Source: Acidimicrobiia bacterium (GTDB lineage: Bacteria; Actinomycetota; Acidimicrobiia; Spongiisociales; ZC4RG35). From it: a stretch of DNA of 37,131 bases. Below, one piece after another: positions 8,221 to 16,298 of this stretch. The stretch covers positions 1 through 37,131 of the forward strand of contig JAICGW010000013.1 of NCBI GenBank assembly GCA_025922945.1, in the 5' to 3' direction. Under the pieces are notes generated by a model that made no database searches, was not told where the DNA came from, and saw only the letters and a list, made by a program, of their open reading frames with translations. The number at the start of each line of letters is the position of its first letter. Position 1 is the stretch's first letter. The translations under genes were made by a program, and so were the position numbers.

Positions 8221-9300
8221 GTGCGCAAGGTCAAGCGGCTCGAACAAGAGATGTCGGAGCTGCGAGCTGAACTCGACCGCCGTGCCGAGGAAGGCGGGGC
8301 ACAGGCTTCGTTGCTGGGCCAGGTCCTCGCCACGGTTCGTCAGGGAATCATCGTTGTCGACCCTGACGACTCAATCCCCTATTTCAATCCGGCTGCTGCC
8401 ACCCTCATCCGGCCTGGCATCTCGCTCGGCCAGCTTTCACCCCACCCGCTCCAGAGCTTGGTGCGGAGGGCCCGCGCGCAAGGCGACCCTATCGAGGGGA
8501 CGCTCGAACTCGACCGTCCCCACCGGCTGCTGACCGCGGTTGCAACTCCCATTGAGGCTGGCGGCCGGGTACTCGTGGTCGTGGTCGATGTCACCGAGGC
8601 CAGACGCATCGAGGCGATACGGCGCGACTTCGTGGCGGCCGCCTCTCATGAACTCAAAACCCCGGTGGCGTCGATGGTGGCGTCGGCCGAAACCCTGCAA
8701 CTCGCATTAGCGCGCGACCCCGCCCGGGCAGCACCGTTCGCCGAGCAGGTAGAGCGATCAGCTCGTCAGCTCGCTCGTTTGGTTGCCGATCTCCTCGACC
8801 TCTCCCGCCTCGAGGCCACACCTGAGGCAGATGAAGAAGTGGCACTCGACCAGCTCGTGAAACAAGAGGTGGAAGCCTTCCGGGATCGCGCCCTGGAAGC
8901 AGAAGTGGAGTTGTCGGTGCAGATGATCCCGGTGGTCGTCCGCGGCTCCAGGTCCGACCTGGGTTTGGCCCTGCGGAACCTCATGGACAACGCCCTACGT
9001 CATACGCCGGCCGGTGGCGAGATCAGGATCGTTGTCGACCGCTCGCCCGAAGGCGCAGTCCTCCACGTGATCGATAGCGGCGAGGGCATCGGCAGCCGCG
9101 AGCTCCCGCGAATCTTTGAGCGCTTCTACCGCGTCGACTCGGCTCGCTCTCGTGCTACCGGCGGGACCGGCCTCGGGCTAGCCATCGTTCGACATGTGGC
9201 TGAGTCCCACGGCGGCCGAGTGGGCGTGAGCAGCTCACTCGGACAGGGATCGACTTTCTCAATCAATCTCCCGACAACACCCGACCGTCACCCTTCCTGA
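8221..9300 (+). CDS. senX3: SenX3-like PAS histidine kinase without visible membrane segments
   Basis: The kinase starts at GTG 8221, five bases after the regulator stop, and has 359 residues. A short charged coiled coil (1-28) leads into a PAS-like domain (about 30-125) with LATVRQGIIVVDPDDSIPYFNPAA. Then come HisKA with RRDFVAAASHELKTPVAS (phospho-acceptor His143) and HATPase with N-box LRNLMDNALRHTP (Asn257), G1 DSGEGIG (285-291), IFERFYRVD, and G2 GTGLGL (315-320). PAS and kinase motifs resemble SenX3, which phosphorylates RegX3. Known SenX3 proteins have two N-terminal membrane helices; none is visible here, and upstream sequence lies inside the regulator gene in another frame. It should therefore be cytosolic, sensing phosphate through PhoU/Pst. 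Confidence 0.9.
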   Translation: MRKVKRLEQEMSELRAELDRRAEEGGAQASLLGQVLATVRQGIIVVDPDDSIPYFNPAAATLIRPGISLGQLSPHPLQSLVRRARAQGDPIEGTLELDRPHRLLTAVATPIEAGGRVLVVVVDVTEARRIEAIRRDFVAAASHELKTPVASMVASAETLQLALARDPARAAPFAEQVERSARQLARLVADLLDLSRLEATPEADEEVALDQLVKQEVEAFRDRALEAEVELSVQMIPVVVRGSRSDLGLALRNLMDNALRHTPAGGEIRIVVDRSPEGAVLHVIDSGEGIGSRELPRIFERFYRVDSARSRATGGTGLGLAIVRHVAESHGGRVGVSSSLGQGSTFSINLPTTPDRHPS

Positions 9301-9355
9301 CCGCGGGTTTGCCCGTAGTTCGCTCGGGGGTATTCGGACAGTGAAGGAGGTGTTC

Positions 9356-9589
9356 ATGCCGGACAAGCGGCCCAGCGTCAAGAACGAAGACCAGTACGAG
9401 GCGCTCAAGGAAAAGGGGATGTCGAAAGAGCGGGCGGCGAAGATTGCCAACTCGCCCGGCGCTTCCAAGAAGGGTGGGAAGCGCTCCCACCAGGGGTCCA
9501 GCAGAAGCTCTTCTAAACAAGGGGGAACGACCGAGCAGAAGAAGGCGGCCGGCCGCAAGGGAGGCAGAGCAACAGCTAAGAAGAGCTGA
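9356..9589 (+). CDS. Small basic conserved protein, PDKRPSVKNEDQYEAL type
   Basis: The product is 77 residues. The first 45 (PDKRPSVKNEDQYEALKEKG, then MSKERAAKIANSPGASKKGG) match a small family widespread in actinobacteria and some other bacteria, without a firm function. The C-terminal 30 residues are a Lys/Ser/Gly-rich tail ending in AAGRKGGRATAKKS, resembling nucleoid-associated tails. The ATG at 9356 is chosen over an upstream GTG (9341) because AAGGAGG (9344-9350) makes an ideal ribosome-binding site five bases before it. It lies 55 bases after the kinase gene and just before the PolX-like gene. Nucleic-acid binding is inferred from charge only. Confidence 0.8.
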   Translation: MPDKRPSVKNEDQYEALKEKGMSKERAAKIANSPGASKKGGKRSHQGSSRSSSKQGGTTEQKKAAGRKGGRATAKKS

Positions 9590-9609
9590 TCCTCAGTCCC
9601 AGACAAAGA

Positions 9610-11010
9610 TTGGCCGTCCAGCTGTGGCGGCTGGCCGATCTCGAACAAGCCAGTTTTCGAGGGCGGTCATTTAGGGCCCGCGCTTATCGACGGGCGGTTT
9701 GGTCTCTCGATCACCTCAGTCCCGAACTCCGGGAATCGTCCGCAGAGATGTTGGCGGTCCGAGGGATTGGGGCTGCCATCGCCGGGCTGATCGCAGAGTT
9801 CCGCGCCAACGGCGATCTCGGGGCCGTAACCGCCCGTGAACAACGACTCCCTTATCAGGCATGGGCCCTTTCCCGGTTGCCGCGCATGACCCCCAACCGC
9901 CTCCACACTCTCAAGGCCGATCTGAAAGTAGAGACCATCGCCGACCTGCGGCGGGCGATCATCGAGGGAGCGGCCCAGGCAGTTCGCGGGGTGGGTCCGC
10001 AGACCGCCGCCTATTGGCTGCGGACGATCGACGAACAGCGGGACGGGGTGCCGATTTACCTGGCCGTCGCCCTCGCCCAGCAGTTGGTATCGCACATCGA
10101 GGAGCACGTACCCGGGGCGCGGGCAAGGGTCGCCGGGGCTATCGCCCGCCTCGACGAGTGGATCGAGGAGATCGAACTCGCGGTGAGCGGAGGGAAGGAG
10201 GTGAGTGAATTCCTGATGTCGTCAGCAGCAGTTGCCGCCCTGCCGGTCCCGGTGAAAGTCACGCGTGACTCGCCTCAGGTGCCGGCTGGACTTGTCCTTC
10301 CAGAGGAGCTACGCGGCGATCTTCATGTCCATTCCGACTGGTCGCCGGACGGACGCCAGTCACTGGCCCAGGTCGTCGCCATCGCTGCGTCCCGCGGCTA
10401 TGAGTACATCGGGATAACAGATCACGCCGTCGGGCTTCGCTTCGGCGGCCTCGACGCCGAGCGCTTGCAGGCCCAGCGGACTGAAATCGAGAAGCTCGGG
10501 GAGCAGCACCCCGAGATCTCCATCCTCCACGGGGCCGAGCTCAATATTGCTCGCGACGGGACGGTCGACTTCGATCAAGAATTGCTCTCGTGGCTCGACT
10601 ACACGGTGGCGGGGCTTCACTCGTTCTTGAGTCTGGAACGGGATGAGCAGACTGCCCGAGTCCTGGCGGCGATCGCCAACCCCGAGGTCGACATCATCGC
10701 CCACCTCACCGGTCGCCGAATCGGCATTCGGCCTCCGATCGACGTGGATCTTTCAGCCATATTCGCGGCCGCCGCCGATCACGAGACCATTCTCGAAGTC
10801 AACGGTCATCTCGACCGACTCGACCTCTCCGCTGACCTCATCAAGATCGCCAGCGCGTACGGCATCGAGTTCGTGGCCGATAGCGACTCCCACCGTCCGG
10901 CTGAGTTCGCCAACGTCGGGAACGCCTGTGTTCTCCTTCAGCGAGCCGGAGTGGCTTCGGAGTCGGTGGTCAATACCTGGAGCTTGGAAGCGCTTAGGAC
11001 GAGGCTTTAG
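9610..11010 (+). CDS. PolX-like protein: HhH domains, degenerate polymerase core, intact PHP domain
   Basis: The product has 466 residues, against about 570 for bacterial family X DNA polymerases. Residues 5-75 match the 8-kDa domain (RGRSFRARAYRRA, then VRGIGAAIAGLIAEF); 85-140 hold a second HhH region (VRGVGPQTA). Where PolX has G-S-x-R-R and a GDxD catalytic motif, this protein has AGAIARL (175-181) and EEIEL (186-190). The third Asp and the thumb have no room before the PHP domain begins near 235. The PHP ligands are all present: His239/His241 and Asp243, Asp271/His272, Glu310, His337, His365, and Asp426-Ser-His428. It is probably a PHP-type 3'-5' exonuclease or phosphoesterase on DNA rather than a polymerase. 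The TTG start lacks a good ribosome site. It overlaps the next gene tail-to-tail by 17 bases. Confidence 0.85.
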   Translation: MAVQLWRLADLEQASFRGRSFRARAYRRAVWSLDHLSPELRESSAEMLAVRGIGAAIAGLIAEFRANGDLGAVTAREQRLPYQAWALSRLPRMTPNRLHTLKADLKVETIADLRRAIIEGAAQAVRGVGPQTAAYWLRTIDEQRDGVPIYLAVALAQQLVSHIEEHVPGARARVAGAIARLDEWIEEIELAVSGGKEVSEFLMSSAAVAALPVPVKVTRDSPQVPAGLVLPEELRGDLHVHSDWSPDGRQSLAQVVAIAASRGYEYIGITDHAVGLRFGGLDAERLQAQRTEIEKLGEQHPEISILHGAELNIARDGTVDFDQELLSWLDYTVAGLHSFLSLERDEQTARVLAAIANPEVDIIAHLTGRRIGIRPPIDVDLSAIFAAAADHETILEVNGHLDRLDLSADLIKIASAYGIEFVADSDSHRPAEFANVGNACVLLQRAGVASESVVNTWSLEALRTRL

Positions 11011-11617
11011 CTTTCGTCTTGCCCTTCTTCATCTCCCCCCGAGCTTGCTTGGCGCGATCGGCCCCGATGGCGGTCTTCACCTGCTTCTGCTCTTCGGGCG
11101 GAGGCAGAACAGCCATCATCCCCAATGACTCGAACCAAAGCTCTCGGGCCCACCCCATCGTGTGATAGAGGTGATGGTCCTCTTCCTCTTCCACCTCTTC
11201 GTAGGCCGCCATGAGCACCTTGGCCCTGGTCCCCTTGTCCTCCTTGGCGATCTCCCCGATCAGTTCCCAGTTGGCATGGTCCTTGGTCTCCGCATCGACC
11301 ACCGCCTCGGCGGCCACCAATTGGGCGGCGGCCATGTCCCCACTCGCCAGGGCCATTTCCATTGACTTGACCAGAGCTTCTCCCTTGGCGCGAACGATCT
11401 CGCGTCCGGGGGTCTCGGTATCAGTGTTCAGGCCTAGCTCGTCGAAGACACCGGTGACGATGCGAACGTGGTTCTCGGTTTCGTCGAGATACTTTTGCCA
11501 CTCCTCTTTCAAATCCTCGTTCACCGCACAACGAATCGCAGTTCGATAAACCTGGACTCCCCCCAGCTCTGTCTCCAATGCCTGATAGAGCAATTCTTCG
11601 ATCTGGGCGTCTTTCAT
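10994..11617 (-). CDS. Ferritin-like four-helix protein, probable diiron
   Basis: This 207-residue protein is almost all helix and rich in Glu, His and Ala. Candidate metal ligands recur at four-helix spacing: ALETELGG (Glu15/17), DETENH (Glu46/Glu48/His50), DAETKDHANWE (Glu110, His114) and YEEVEEEEDHHLYH (Glu143-146, His148/149/152). The last 35 residues form a Lys-rich, probably disordered tail. Ferritin-like proteins of this sort bind iron or oxidise substrates; the exact role is unknown and no closer family is recognised. The ATG at 11617 follows AGGAGG (about 11624-11629), a strong ribosome site. The gene converges with the PolX-like gene. Confidence 0.75.
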   Translation of the reverse strand: MKDAQIEELLYQALETELGGVQVYRTAIRCAVNEDLKEEWQKYLDETENHVRIVTGVFDELGLNTDTETPGREIVRAKGEALVKSMEMALASGDMAAAQLVAAEAVVDAETKDHANWELIGEIAKEDKGTRAKVLMAAYEEVEEEEDHHLYHTMGWARELWFESLGMMAVLPPPEEQKQVKTAIGADRAKQARGEMKKGKTKAKASS

Positions 11618-11718
11618 CGTGATCCTCCTCTAGGAAACTCCTGCGCCCGATTTACCCAGAACCCACCTGGATCAAACAGAGCCGGTAGAACTTGCTATCA
11701 CTGGGTAACGATGCGCGC

Positions 11719-11904
11719 ATGACGAGGTTGAAGAAGACCCCTCTTGAGCTCAGGCCCGCCCCGGAGCTGGATCCGGTCGAGGAGGCCTCGAAGGAGTCGT
11801 TCCCGGCGTCCGACCCCCCACCTTGGACCTTGGGCCCTCGTCGGCGCCGGCGGGACAGATCTAAGGGAGAACGCGAAGAAGGGTCCGCTCGGCCCGTGAC
11901 ATGA
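11719..11904 (+). CDS. Tiny conserved-motif protein (EASKESFPASDPPPW)
   Basis: This putative 61-residue protein carries DPVEEASKESFPASDPPPWT, the short motif (E-A-x-x-E-S-F-P-A-S-D-P-P-x-W) that defines many small uncharacterised bacterial proteins. That motif is the main evidence that the frame is real. A basic stretch RRRRRDR follows. Its last 44 bases overlap the tail of the topoisomerase gene on the other strand. There is no clear ribosome site or -10 for the ATG at 11719; an upstream in-frame start at 11692 also exists. Function unknown. Confidence 0.5.
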   Translation: MTRLKKTPLELRPAPELDPVEEASKESFPASDPPPWTLGPRRRRRDRSKGEREEGSARPVT

Positions 11905-12865
11905 GCCGGCTGCCGCGGGTGCCCCGCCAGGCCTCGAGCAGTTTTCCCGAGGTGAATGCTTTTGGGATCTGGGGATGAATGTAGGAGGCTCGGCAAACGG
12001 CGCGGGTGTTGCCGAGCGCATCTGCTGCCGAATCGACGGCTTCGAGGATCGCCGTTTCGTCTGATTCACCGTCGGGAGCTCCGATCTCGCCGAGATAATT
12101 GGTAGCGAGCGCCGATGCTCCCCACGTCCGAAAGTCCTTGGCGGTGTAGTCCTCACCGCTCGTCGTTCGCAGGTAGTGGTTGATCTCGTCTGAGGTGACG
12201 TTGGCCGGGCTGCCGTTGTCTGAGTACGAGAACAACTTCTGGCCCGAGAGTTCCTGGCACTGCGAGACCAGGTTGGCGAGATTGCGGCTTTTGAGCGCCA
12301 CTTCTTGCGCGACTCCTCCCTTGGACTCGAACGACAGGGTGATCGAGTCGCCTGCCACCTCGGCATGCTTCGTCTCGAGAGTGGTCAGCCCGAAGGACCC
12401 GTTCTCGGCCTCGTAACGCTTGTTTCCCACCCGGATCAAGCTCTGGTCGAGTACCGCCACCGCCAGGGCCAGCACTTTCTGGTGGGGAAGCCCCCTCAGG
12501 CGAAGGTCGGCTTCCACCTGCTTGCGAAGTTGGGGCAGGGCGAGGCCAAAGGGCTTCAGCCGTTCGAACTTGGCCTCGTCACGAATCTTTTCCCATTCTG
12601 GGTGATACACGTACTGCTTGCGCCCGGCGGCGTCGCGGCCGGTCGCCTGTATGTGTCCGTCGTCGGTCTCGCAGATCCAGACCTCGGTCCACGCCGGCGG
12701 AATGACGAGCGACTTGATCCTCTCCCGCGCCGTCTTGCCGACCGCGCGGCCTGAGTCGTGCGCATAGGAGAAGCCCTGACCTCGTTTTCGGCGACGAATC
12801 CCTTGTTCTTCGTCGGTGGAGTATCGGAGGCGAGCTCGCTCGACGAGTGAGAGCGAGTCAATCAT
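11861..12865 (-). CDS. DNA topoisomerase IB, poxvirus/bacterial type
   Basis: This 334-residue enzyme relaxes supercoils through a 3'-phosphotyrosyl intermediate. The N-terminal domain has IRRRKRGQGFSYAHDSGRAV and VIPPAWTEVWIC, typical of bacterial TopIB. The catalytic domain (about 85-305) has Arg145 in LIRVGN, Lys182 in FESKGG, Arg246 in DFRTWGASALA and nucleophile Tyr295 in CRASYIHPQI. All expected residues are present, so it should be active. Start ATG 12865; AGGAG lies 10 bases upstream, a weakly placed ribosome site. The gene follows the aldo/keto reductase by 54 bases on the same strand. Many actinobacteria carry such an enzyme as an accessory topoisomerase. Confidence 0.93.
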   Translation of the reverse strand: MIDSLSLVERARLRYSTDEEQGIRRRKRGQGFSYAHDSGRAVGKTARERIKSLVIPPAWTEVWICETDDGHIQATGRDAAGRKQYVYHPEWEKIRDEAKFERLKPFGLALPQLRKQVEADLRLRGLPHQKVLALAVAVLDQSLIRVGNKRYEAENGSFGLTTLETKHAEVAGDSITLSFESKGGVAQEVALKSRNLANLVSQCQELSGQKLFSYSDNGSPANVTSDEINHYLRTTSGEDYTAKDFRTWGASALATNYLGEIGAPDGESDETAILEAVDSAADALGNTRAVCRASYIHPQIPKAFTSGKLLEAWRGTRGSRLMSRAERTLLRVLP

Positions 12866-12919
12866 TCCGCCTCGTCTCCTACCCGAGGGCGGCGGCCGCG
12901 AAACGTTGCCGGCGCCGCG

Positions 12920-13942
12920 CTAGGGGGCGCGGCGGGAGGTCTCCCACAGGTCAATGCCGAGGTCGACGGCGTGACGGTCGATCTCCTTCAGTTCGGCTTT
13001 GGTGAACTCCAGGTTGCGGACTGCCCCCAAGTTGTCGTCGAGCTGGGCCACAGTGCTCGCTCCGATCAACGCTGATGTCACCCTCTCATCTCGCAGGGAC
13101 CAGGCGATCGCCATTTGCGCCAGCGACTGACCCCGCGCCTGGGCGAGATTATTGAGTGCCTTGACCCGGGCGATCGTCTCGTCGGTCAGCCACTTGGCGT
13201 CGAAGCTCCCCCCCAGCTGCGCCCGCGAATCGGCCGGCCGCTCTCCCAGGTAACGACTCGTGGCCAGACCCTGGGCCAGGACCGAGAACGCGATGCATCC
13301 GACACCCTCGTCCTCCAAGGTGTCGAGGAGCTCGTCCTCGATCCAGCGATTGAACAACGAGTAGGACGGCTGATGGATCAGCAGAGGAACCCCCATCTGT
13401 CGAAGAAGTCCGGCCGCCTCCCGGGTCTTGCGTGGGGAGTAAGAAGAGACGCCGGCGTAAAGGGCTTTCCCTTGGTGGACCACGTCGGCCAGGGCACCCA
13501 TGGTCTCCTCAAGGGGCGTGTCGGGGTCATAGCGATGCGAATAGAAGATGTCGACGTACTCGAGGCCCATTCGGCGGAGACTCTGATCCAGGCTGGCAAT
13601 CAGATACTTGCGGGAACCGCCGATTCCATGCGGACCCGGCCACATGTCGTAGCCGGCCTTGGTCGAAATCAAAAGCTCGTCCCGATGGTTTCGTAACCCA
13701 TCCTGGAGAACCCGCCCGAAGACCTCCTCGGCGTGCCCGTAGGGAGGTCCGTAATTGTTGGCCAGATCGAAGTGGAATATGCCGGCGTCGAAGGCGTGGA
13801 GGATCATCTCCCGGGCGCCCTCATATGGCCGCTCGCTGCCGAAGTTCTGCCACAAGCCGAGGGTGATCGCCGGCAGCATCACCCCGCTCCGGCCGCAACG
13901 CCGCTGGGGTATTCGCTCGTAGCGCTCGGTCGAGCCGATCAA
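12920..13942 (-). CDS. yghZ: Aldo/keto reductase, YghZ/Gpr type
   Basis: This 340-residue NADPH-dependent (alpha/beta)8 barrel closely follows E. coli YghZ (L-glyceraldehyde-3-phosphate reductase): FDLANNYGPPYGHAEEVFGR, STKAGYDMWPGPHG, SRKYLIASLDQSL, and LEYVDIFYSHR. The catalytic tetrad is Asp59, Tyr64, Lys95 and His136. The C-terminal GASTVAQLDDNL contributes to the cofactor site. Family members detoxify small aldehydes such as methylglyoxal. The start is TTG at 13942, supported by GGAGGG at -12 to -7; no in-frame ATG is near. It diverges from cfa across 77 bases. Substrate here is inferred from the family. Confidence 0.9.
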   Translation of the reverse strand: MIGSTERYERIPQRRCGRSGVMLPAITLGLWQNFGSERPYEGAREMILHAFDAGIFHFDLANNYGPPYGHAEEVFGRVLQDGLRNHRDELLISTKAGYDMWPGPHGIGGSRKYLIASLDQSLRRMGLEYVDIFYSHRYDPDTPLEETMGALADVVHQGKALYAGVSSYSPRKTREAAGLLRQMGVPLLIHQPSYSLFNRWIEDELLDTLEDEGVGCIAFSVLAQGLATSRYLGERPADSRAQLGGSFDAKWLTDETIARVKALNNLAQARGQSLAQMAIAWSLRDERVTSALIGASTVAQLDDNLGAVRNLEFTKAELKEIDRHAVDLGIDLWETSRRAP

Positions 13943-14006
13943 GACGGTCCCTCCATGACACCGAATCTATTCGGACGACGGCTGGATGCGTTTCTCGCGA
14001 TGGCGA

Positions 14007-14012
14007 TACCAT
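14007..14012 (+). promoter_or_regulatory. -10 element (TACCAT) for leaderless cfa-type gene
   Basis: TACCAT (TAnnnT) lies 13 to 8 bases before the ATG at 14020 and no Shine-Dalgarno sequence is present. Transcription would start at or one base before the start codon. It lies in the 77-base divergent gap with the aldo/keto reductase. Confidence 0.5.
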
Positions 14013-14019
14013 TGATGCC

Positions 14020-15276
14020 ATGGAGGCGGCGGAGGTTTCTCGCCTGATCTACCGGCGGTTGGTCGACCTATCCCCGGGCCCACCACCTGCACTTCGACTC
14101 TGGACCGGCGAGCGAATCGGCCCCGCGGGCGCGGCGGCAACCTTGGTGCTCAACCACCCTGGCGCTTGGCGGGCCCTGCTCGTTCCTCCGGACAACCTCA
14201 CCGCTGCTGAGGCCTACCTCTACGACGATGTCGACGTCGAGGGGGACATGGTGGCCCTGATGAAGTTCCTGGGAAGCCTCGAGGGCATTTACCGGCGCTG
14301 GATACAGCTGGCGAGATTGATGGGGCTGGCGCGGCGGCTGCCCTCGGAGCTGCGCCGGAATCATCCGCTCCGTCCAACTATGGGCGCGGCGGGGCTCCAC
14401 AGCTTGGGACGCGATGAGCAGGCGGTGACCTTCCATTACGACACCGGGAACGAATTCTTCGAACTCTTCCTCGATCCGCTGATGGTTTATTCGTGCGGCC
14501 ACTTCCTTGACCCCAGCGAATCCCTGGCGGTTGCCCAGGAACGAAAGCTCGACCTCATTTGTCGCAAGCTCGACCTCGGGCCCGGTCAACGCTTCCTCGA
14601 TGTCGGATGTGGATGGGGCGGTCTCGTGATCCATGCCGCCTCCCGGTATGGGGTCCAGGCCACCGGTGTCACATTGAGCGAGCCTCAGGCTTTGGTAGCC
14701 GAACTCCGGGCGAAGGAAGCTGGGGTCGAGGACTTGGTGACCATCGTTCGTGGCGATTACCGCACCCTCGACGGAACCTACGACGCCATCGCCTCGGTGG
14801 GAATGTTCGAACATGTCGGTCGGGCGCGGCTGCCGGAGTACTTCGACATACTCTCCCGGCGGCTCGTTCCCGGCGGTCAGTTGCTCAACCACGGGATCGT
14901 CACCCGGCGACGCGGGTTCTCGCTTCGCCGCCCGACTTTCATCAGCACCTACGTGTTCCCCGATTCACAGCTGGTGCCAGTGGAAGACGTGACCGGTGCC
15001 GCCGAACGGGCCGGGTTCGAATTGCGCGACGCCGAATCGCTCCGGGCTTCCTATGCCCTGACTCTCCGTCACTGGGTGGCCAACCTCGAAGCCAACGCCG
15101 CCGCGGCCATCGATCTGGTGGGTGAGCAGACCTATCGGATCTGGCGGCTCTACATGGCGGGTTCAGCAGCGGCCTTTGAGCGCGCCCATATCTCGATTTT
15201 CCAACTTCTTCTCTGCGATCCGGCCCGTCCTTGGTCGTTCGGCCGGCGACGACTGCTGGCCCCGGACGATCTCTGA
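14020..15276 (+). CDS. cfa: Cyclopropane-fatty-acyl-phospholipid synthase family methyltransferase
   Basis: This 418-residue enzyme transfers methylene or methyl from S-adenosylmethionine to unsaturated lipid acyl chains at the membrane surface. An N-terminal lipid-binding region (1-125) precedes VTFHYDTGNEFFELFLDPLM and YSCGHF, the Cfa active-site signature with Cys159. The SAM-binding motif is FLDVGCGWGGL (192-202). Later GVTLSEPQ, MFEHVG and LLNHGI follow the family pattern. Neighbouring Cfa and 10-methyl transferases look alike, so the exact product (cyclopropane or methyl branch) is uncertain. Start ATG 14020 is supported by the TACCAT -10. A T-run follows the stop at about 15279-15285, without a strong hairpin before it. 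Confidence 0.92.
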   Translation: MEAAEVSRLIYRRLVDLSPGPPPALRLWTGERIGPAGAAATLVLNHPGAWRALLVPPDNLTAAEAYLYDDVDVEGDMVALMKFLGSLEGIYRRWIQLARLMGLARRLPSELRRNHPLRPTMGAAGLHSLGRDEQAVTFHYDTGNEFFELFLDPLMVYSCGHFLDPSESLAVAQERKLDLICRKLDLGPGQRFLDVGCGWGGLVIHAASRYGVQATGVTLSEPQALVAELRAKEAGVEDLVTIVRGDYRTLDGTYDAIASVGMFEHVGRARLPEYFDILSRRLVPGGQLLNHGIVTRRRGFSLRRPTFISTYVFPDSQLVPVEDVTGAAERAGFELRDAESLRASYALTLRHWVANLEANAAAAIDLVGEQTYRIWRLYMAGSAAAFERAHISIFQLLLCDPARPWSFGRRRLLAPDDL

Positions 15277-15303
15277 GTTTTTTTAGCCAATTACCCTTGG
15301 CCC

Positions 15304-15335
15304 GGTTGCTCCAGGCGACCAGCCGCGGAGCAACC
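15304..15335 (+). promoter_or_regulatory. Leader hairpin upstream of amino-acid binding protein gene
   Basis: GGTTGCTCC (15304-15312) pairs perfectly with GGAGCAACC (15327-15335), a 9-bp stem with a 14-base loop that can form three more internal pairs (GGC/GCC). It lies 27 bases before the ATG at 15363. No T-run follows on the plus strand, so it is unlikely to be a terminator. It could be a stabilising 5'-UTR hairpin or a palindromic operator. Confidence 0.45.
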
Positions 15336-15362
15336 TCAATCTAAAAAATGGAGGAACTTGAC

Positions 15363-16229
15363 ATGAAACCTGCCAGCAAGCTCTGGCTTGTAGTGCTCGT
15401 TCTGGCGCTCGTAGCCGCGGCATGCGGAGGCGGAACCAGCGGAACTACGGCTGCACCTGTTGACACGACCGGTGCCGGCGCCGGTACCACCGCCGCGGCT
15501 ACCGGAGAGCTCCCGGATCTGGGGGGCCAGACCATCACGGTCGCCGTCGAGAATGCCTATCTCCCTTTTAACTACATCGACCCCAGTACGGGCGAGCCGG
15601 CCGGCTGGGACTATGACGCCTTGGGCGAGATCTGCAGTCGCCTGAATTGCACACCTGAGTTCGAAGCGACCGGCTGGGAGGGAATGATCATTGCTGTGTC
15701 GGAGGGTCAATTCGATCTGGCGGCCGACGGGATCACAATCACGGAAGAGCGCGCCCAGCAAGTTGATTTTTCTGATGGCTACATCTCGGTCGAGCAGCGT
15801 CTACTAACTCGTCTCGACGAGGACCGATTCGCCACGTTGGAGGAGTTTGAAGCGGGCGATTTTGTCGTGGGGACTCAGACCGGCACGACCAACTTTGAAA
15901 CGGCCAGCGCCGCATATGGCGAAGATCGGGTCGTTGCGTTCTCTGACTTTCCGCTCGCCATCCAGGCATTGATCGCCGGAGACGTCGATGCCGTGATCAT
16001 CGACGACACGGCTGGTGTCGGTTACCAGGGTGAAAACGCCGACCAGCTGAAGCTCCTTGACGGGTCGCTTGCCTCCGATGAACTTGGGTTCGTCTTCCCA
16101 AAGGGCTCGGATCTCGTCGCTCCATTCAACGCCGCCCTTGCCTCGATGGAGGAGGACGGGACGTTGGATGCGTTAGCAGACAAGTTCTTCTCCGACGCCT
16201 TTACCGTGACCTACGACGACTTGGAATAG
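15363..16229 (+). CDS. Amino-acid ABC transporter substrate-binding lipoprotein (family 3)
   Basis: This 288-residue protein captures a polar amino acid outside the membrane. The signal peptide ends in lipobox LVAAAC with Cys21, followed by a Gly/Thr/Ala linker to about residue 50. The family 3 fold shows [17 protein letters not shown] (start of lobe 1), [31 protein letters not shown] (the signature with the ligand-contacting Arg) and [12 protein letters not shown]. The ATG at 15363 has GGAGG nine bases before it; an upstream in-frame ATG (15348) would place the ribosome site inside the gene, so it is rejected. A strong hairpin separates it from the permease gene. Glutamine-like specificity is only suggested by its partners. 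Confidence 0.92.
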   Translation: MKPASKLWLVVLVLALVAAACGGGTSGTTAAPVDTTGAGAGTTAAATGELPDLGGQTITVAVENAYLPFNYIDPSTGEPAGWDYDALGEICSRLNCTPEFEATGWEGMIIAVSEGQFDLAADGITITEERAQQVDFSDGYISVEQRLLTRLDEDRFATLEEFEAGDFVVGTQTGTTNFETASAAYGEDRVVAFSDFPLAIQALIAGDVDAVIIDDTAGVGYQGENADQLKLLDGSLASDELGFVFPKGSDLVAPFNAALASMEEDGTLDALADKFFSDAFTVTYDDLE

Positions 16230-16250
16230 GTTTCCCGTCAGATCAAGCAT

Positions 16251-16280
16251 GAGAACGCCGGGCTCCTGCCCGGCGTTCTC
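16251..16280 (+). terminator. Strong hairpin between binding-protein and permease genes (partial terminator)
   Basis: Bases 16251-16263 pair perfectly with 16268-16280: a 13-bp GC-rich stem closed by the loop TCCT. The following bases TGTTTG give only a short T-run. It begins 22 bases after the binding-protein stop and ends 19 bases before the permease ATG. This fits a leaky terminator or mRNA-stabilising stem that keeps the binding protein more abundant than the membrane parts, a common arrangement in ABC importers. Confidence 0.75.
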
Positions 16281-16298
16281 TGTTTGAATGCTCGAGCC

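Noticed and set aside
9341-9355. GTG 9341 as the start of the small basic protein
   Set aside because: The AAGGAGG ribosome site lies inside that extension; ATG 9356 is correctly spaced.
9356-12865. A single DNA-repair island (PolX-like, ferritin-like, TopIB)
   Set aside because: Genes alternate in strand, converge, and have separate start signals, so there is no evidence of one unit.
15348-15362. ATG 15348 as start of the binding-protein gene
   Set aside because: It would put the GGAGG ribosome site in the coding region and spoil the signal peptide.
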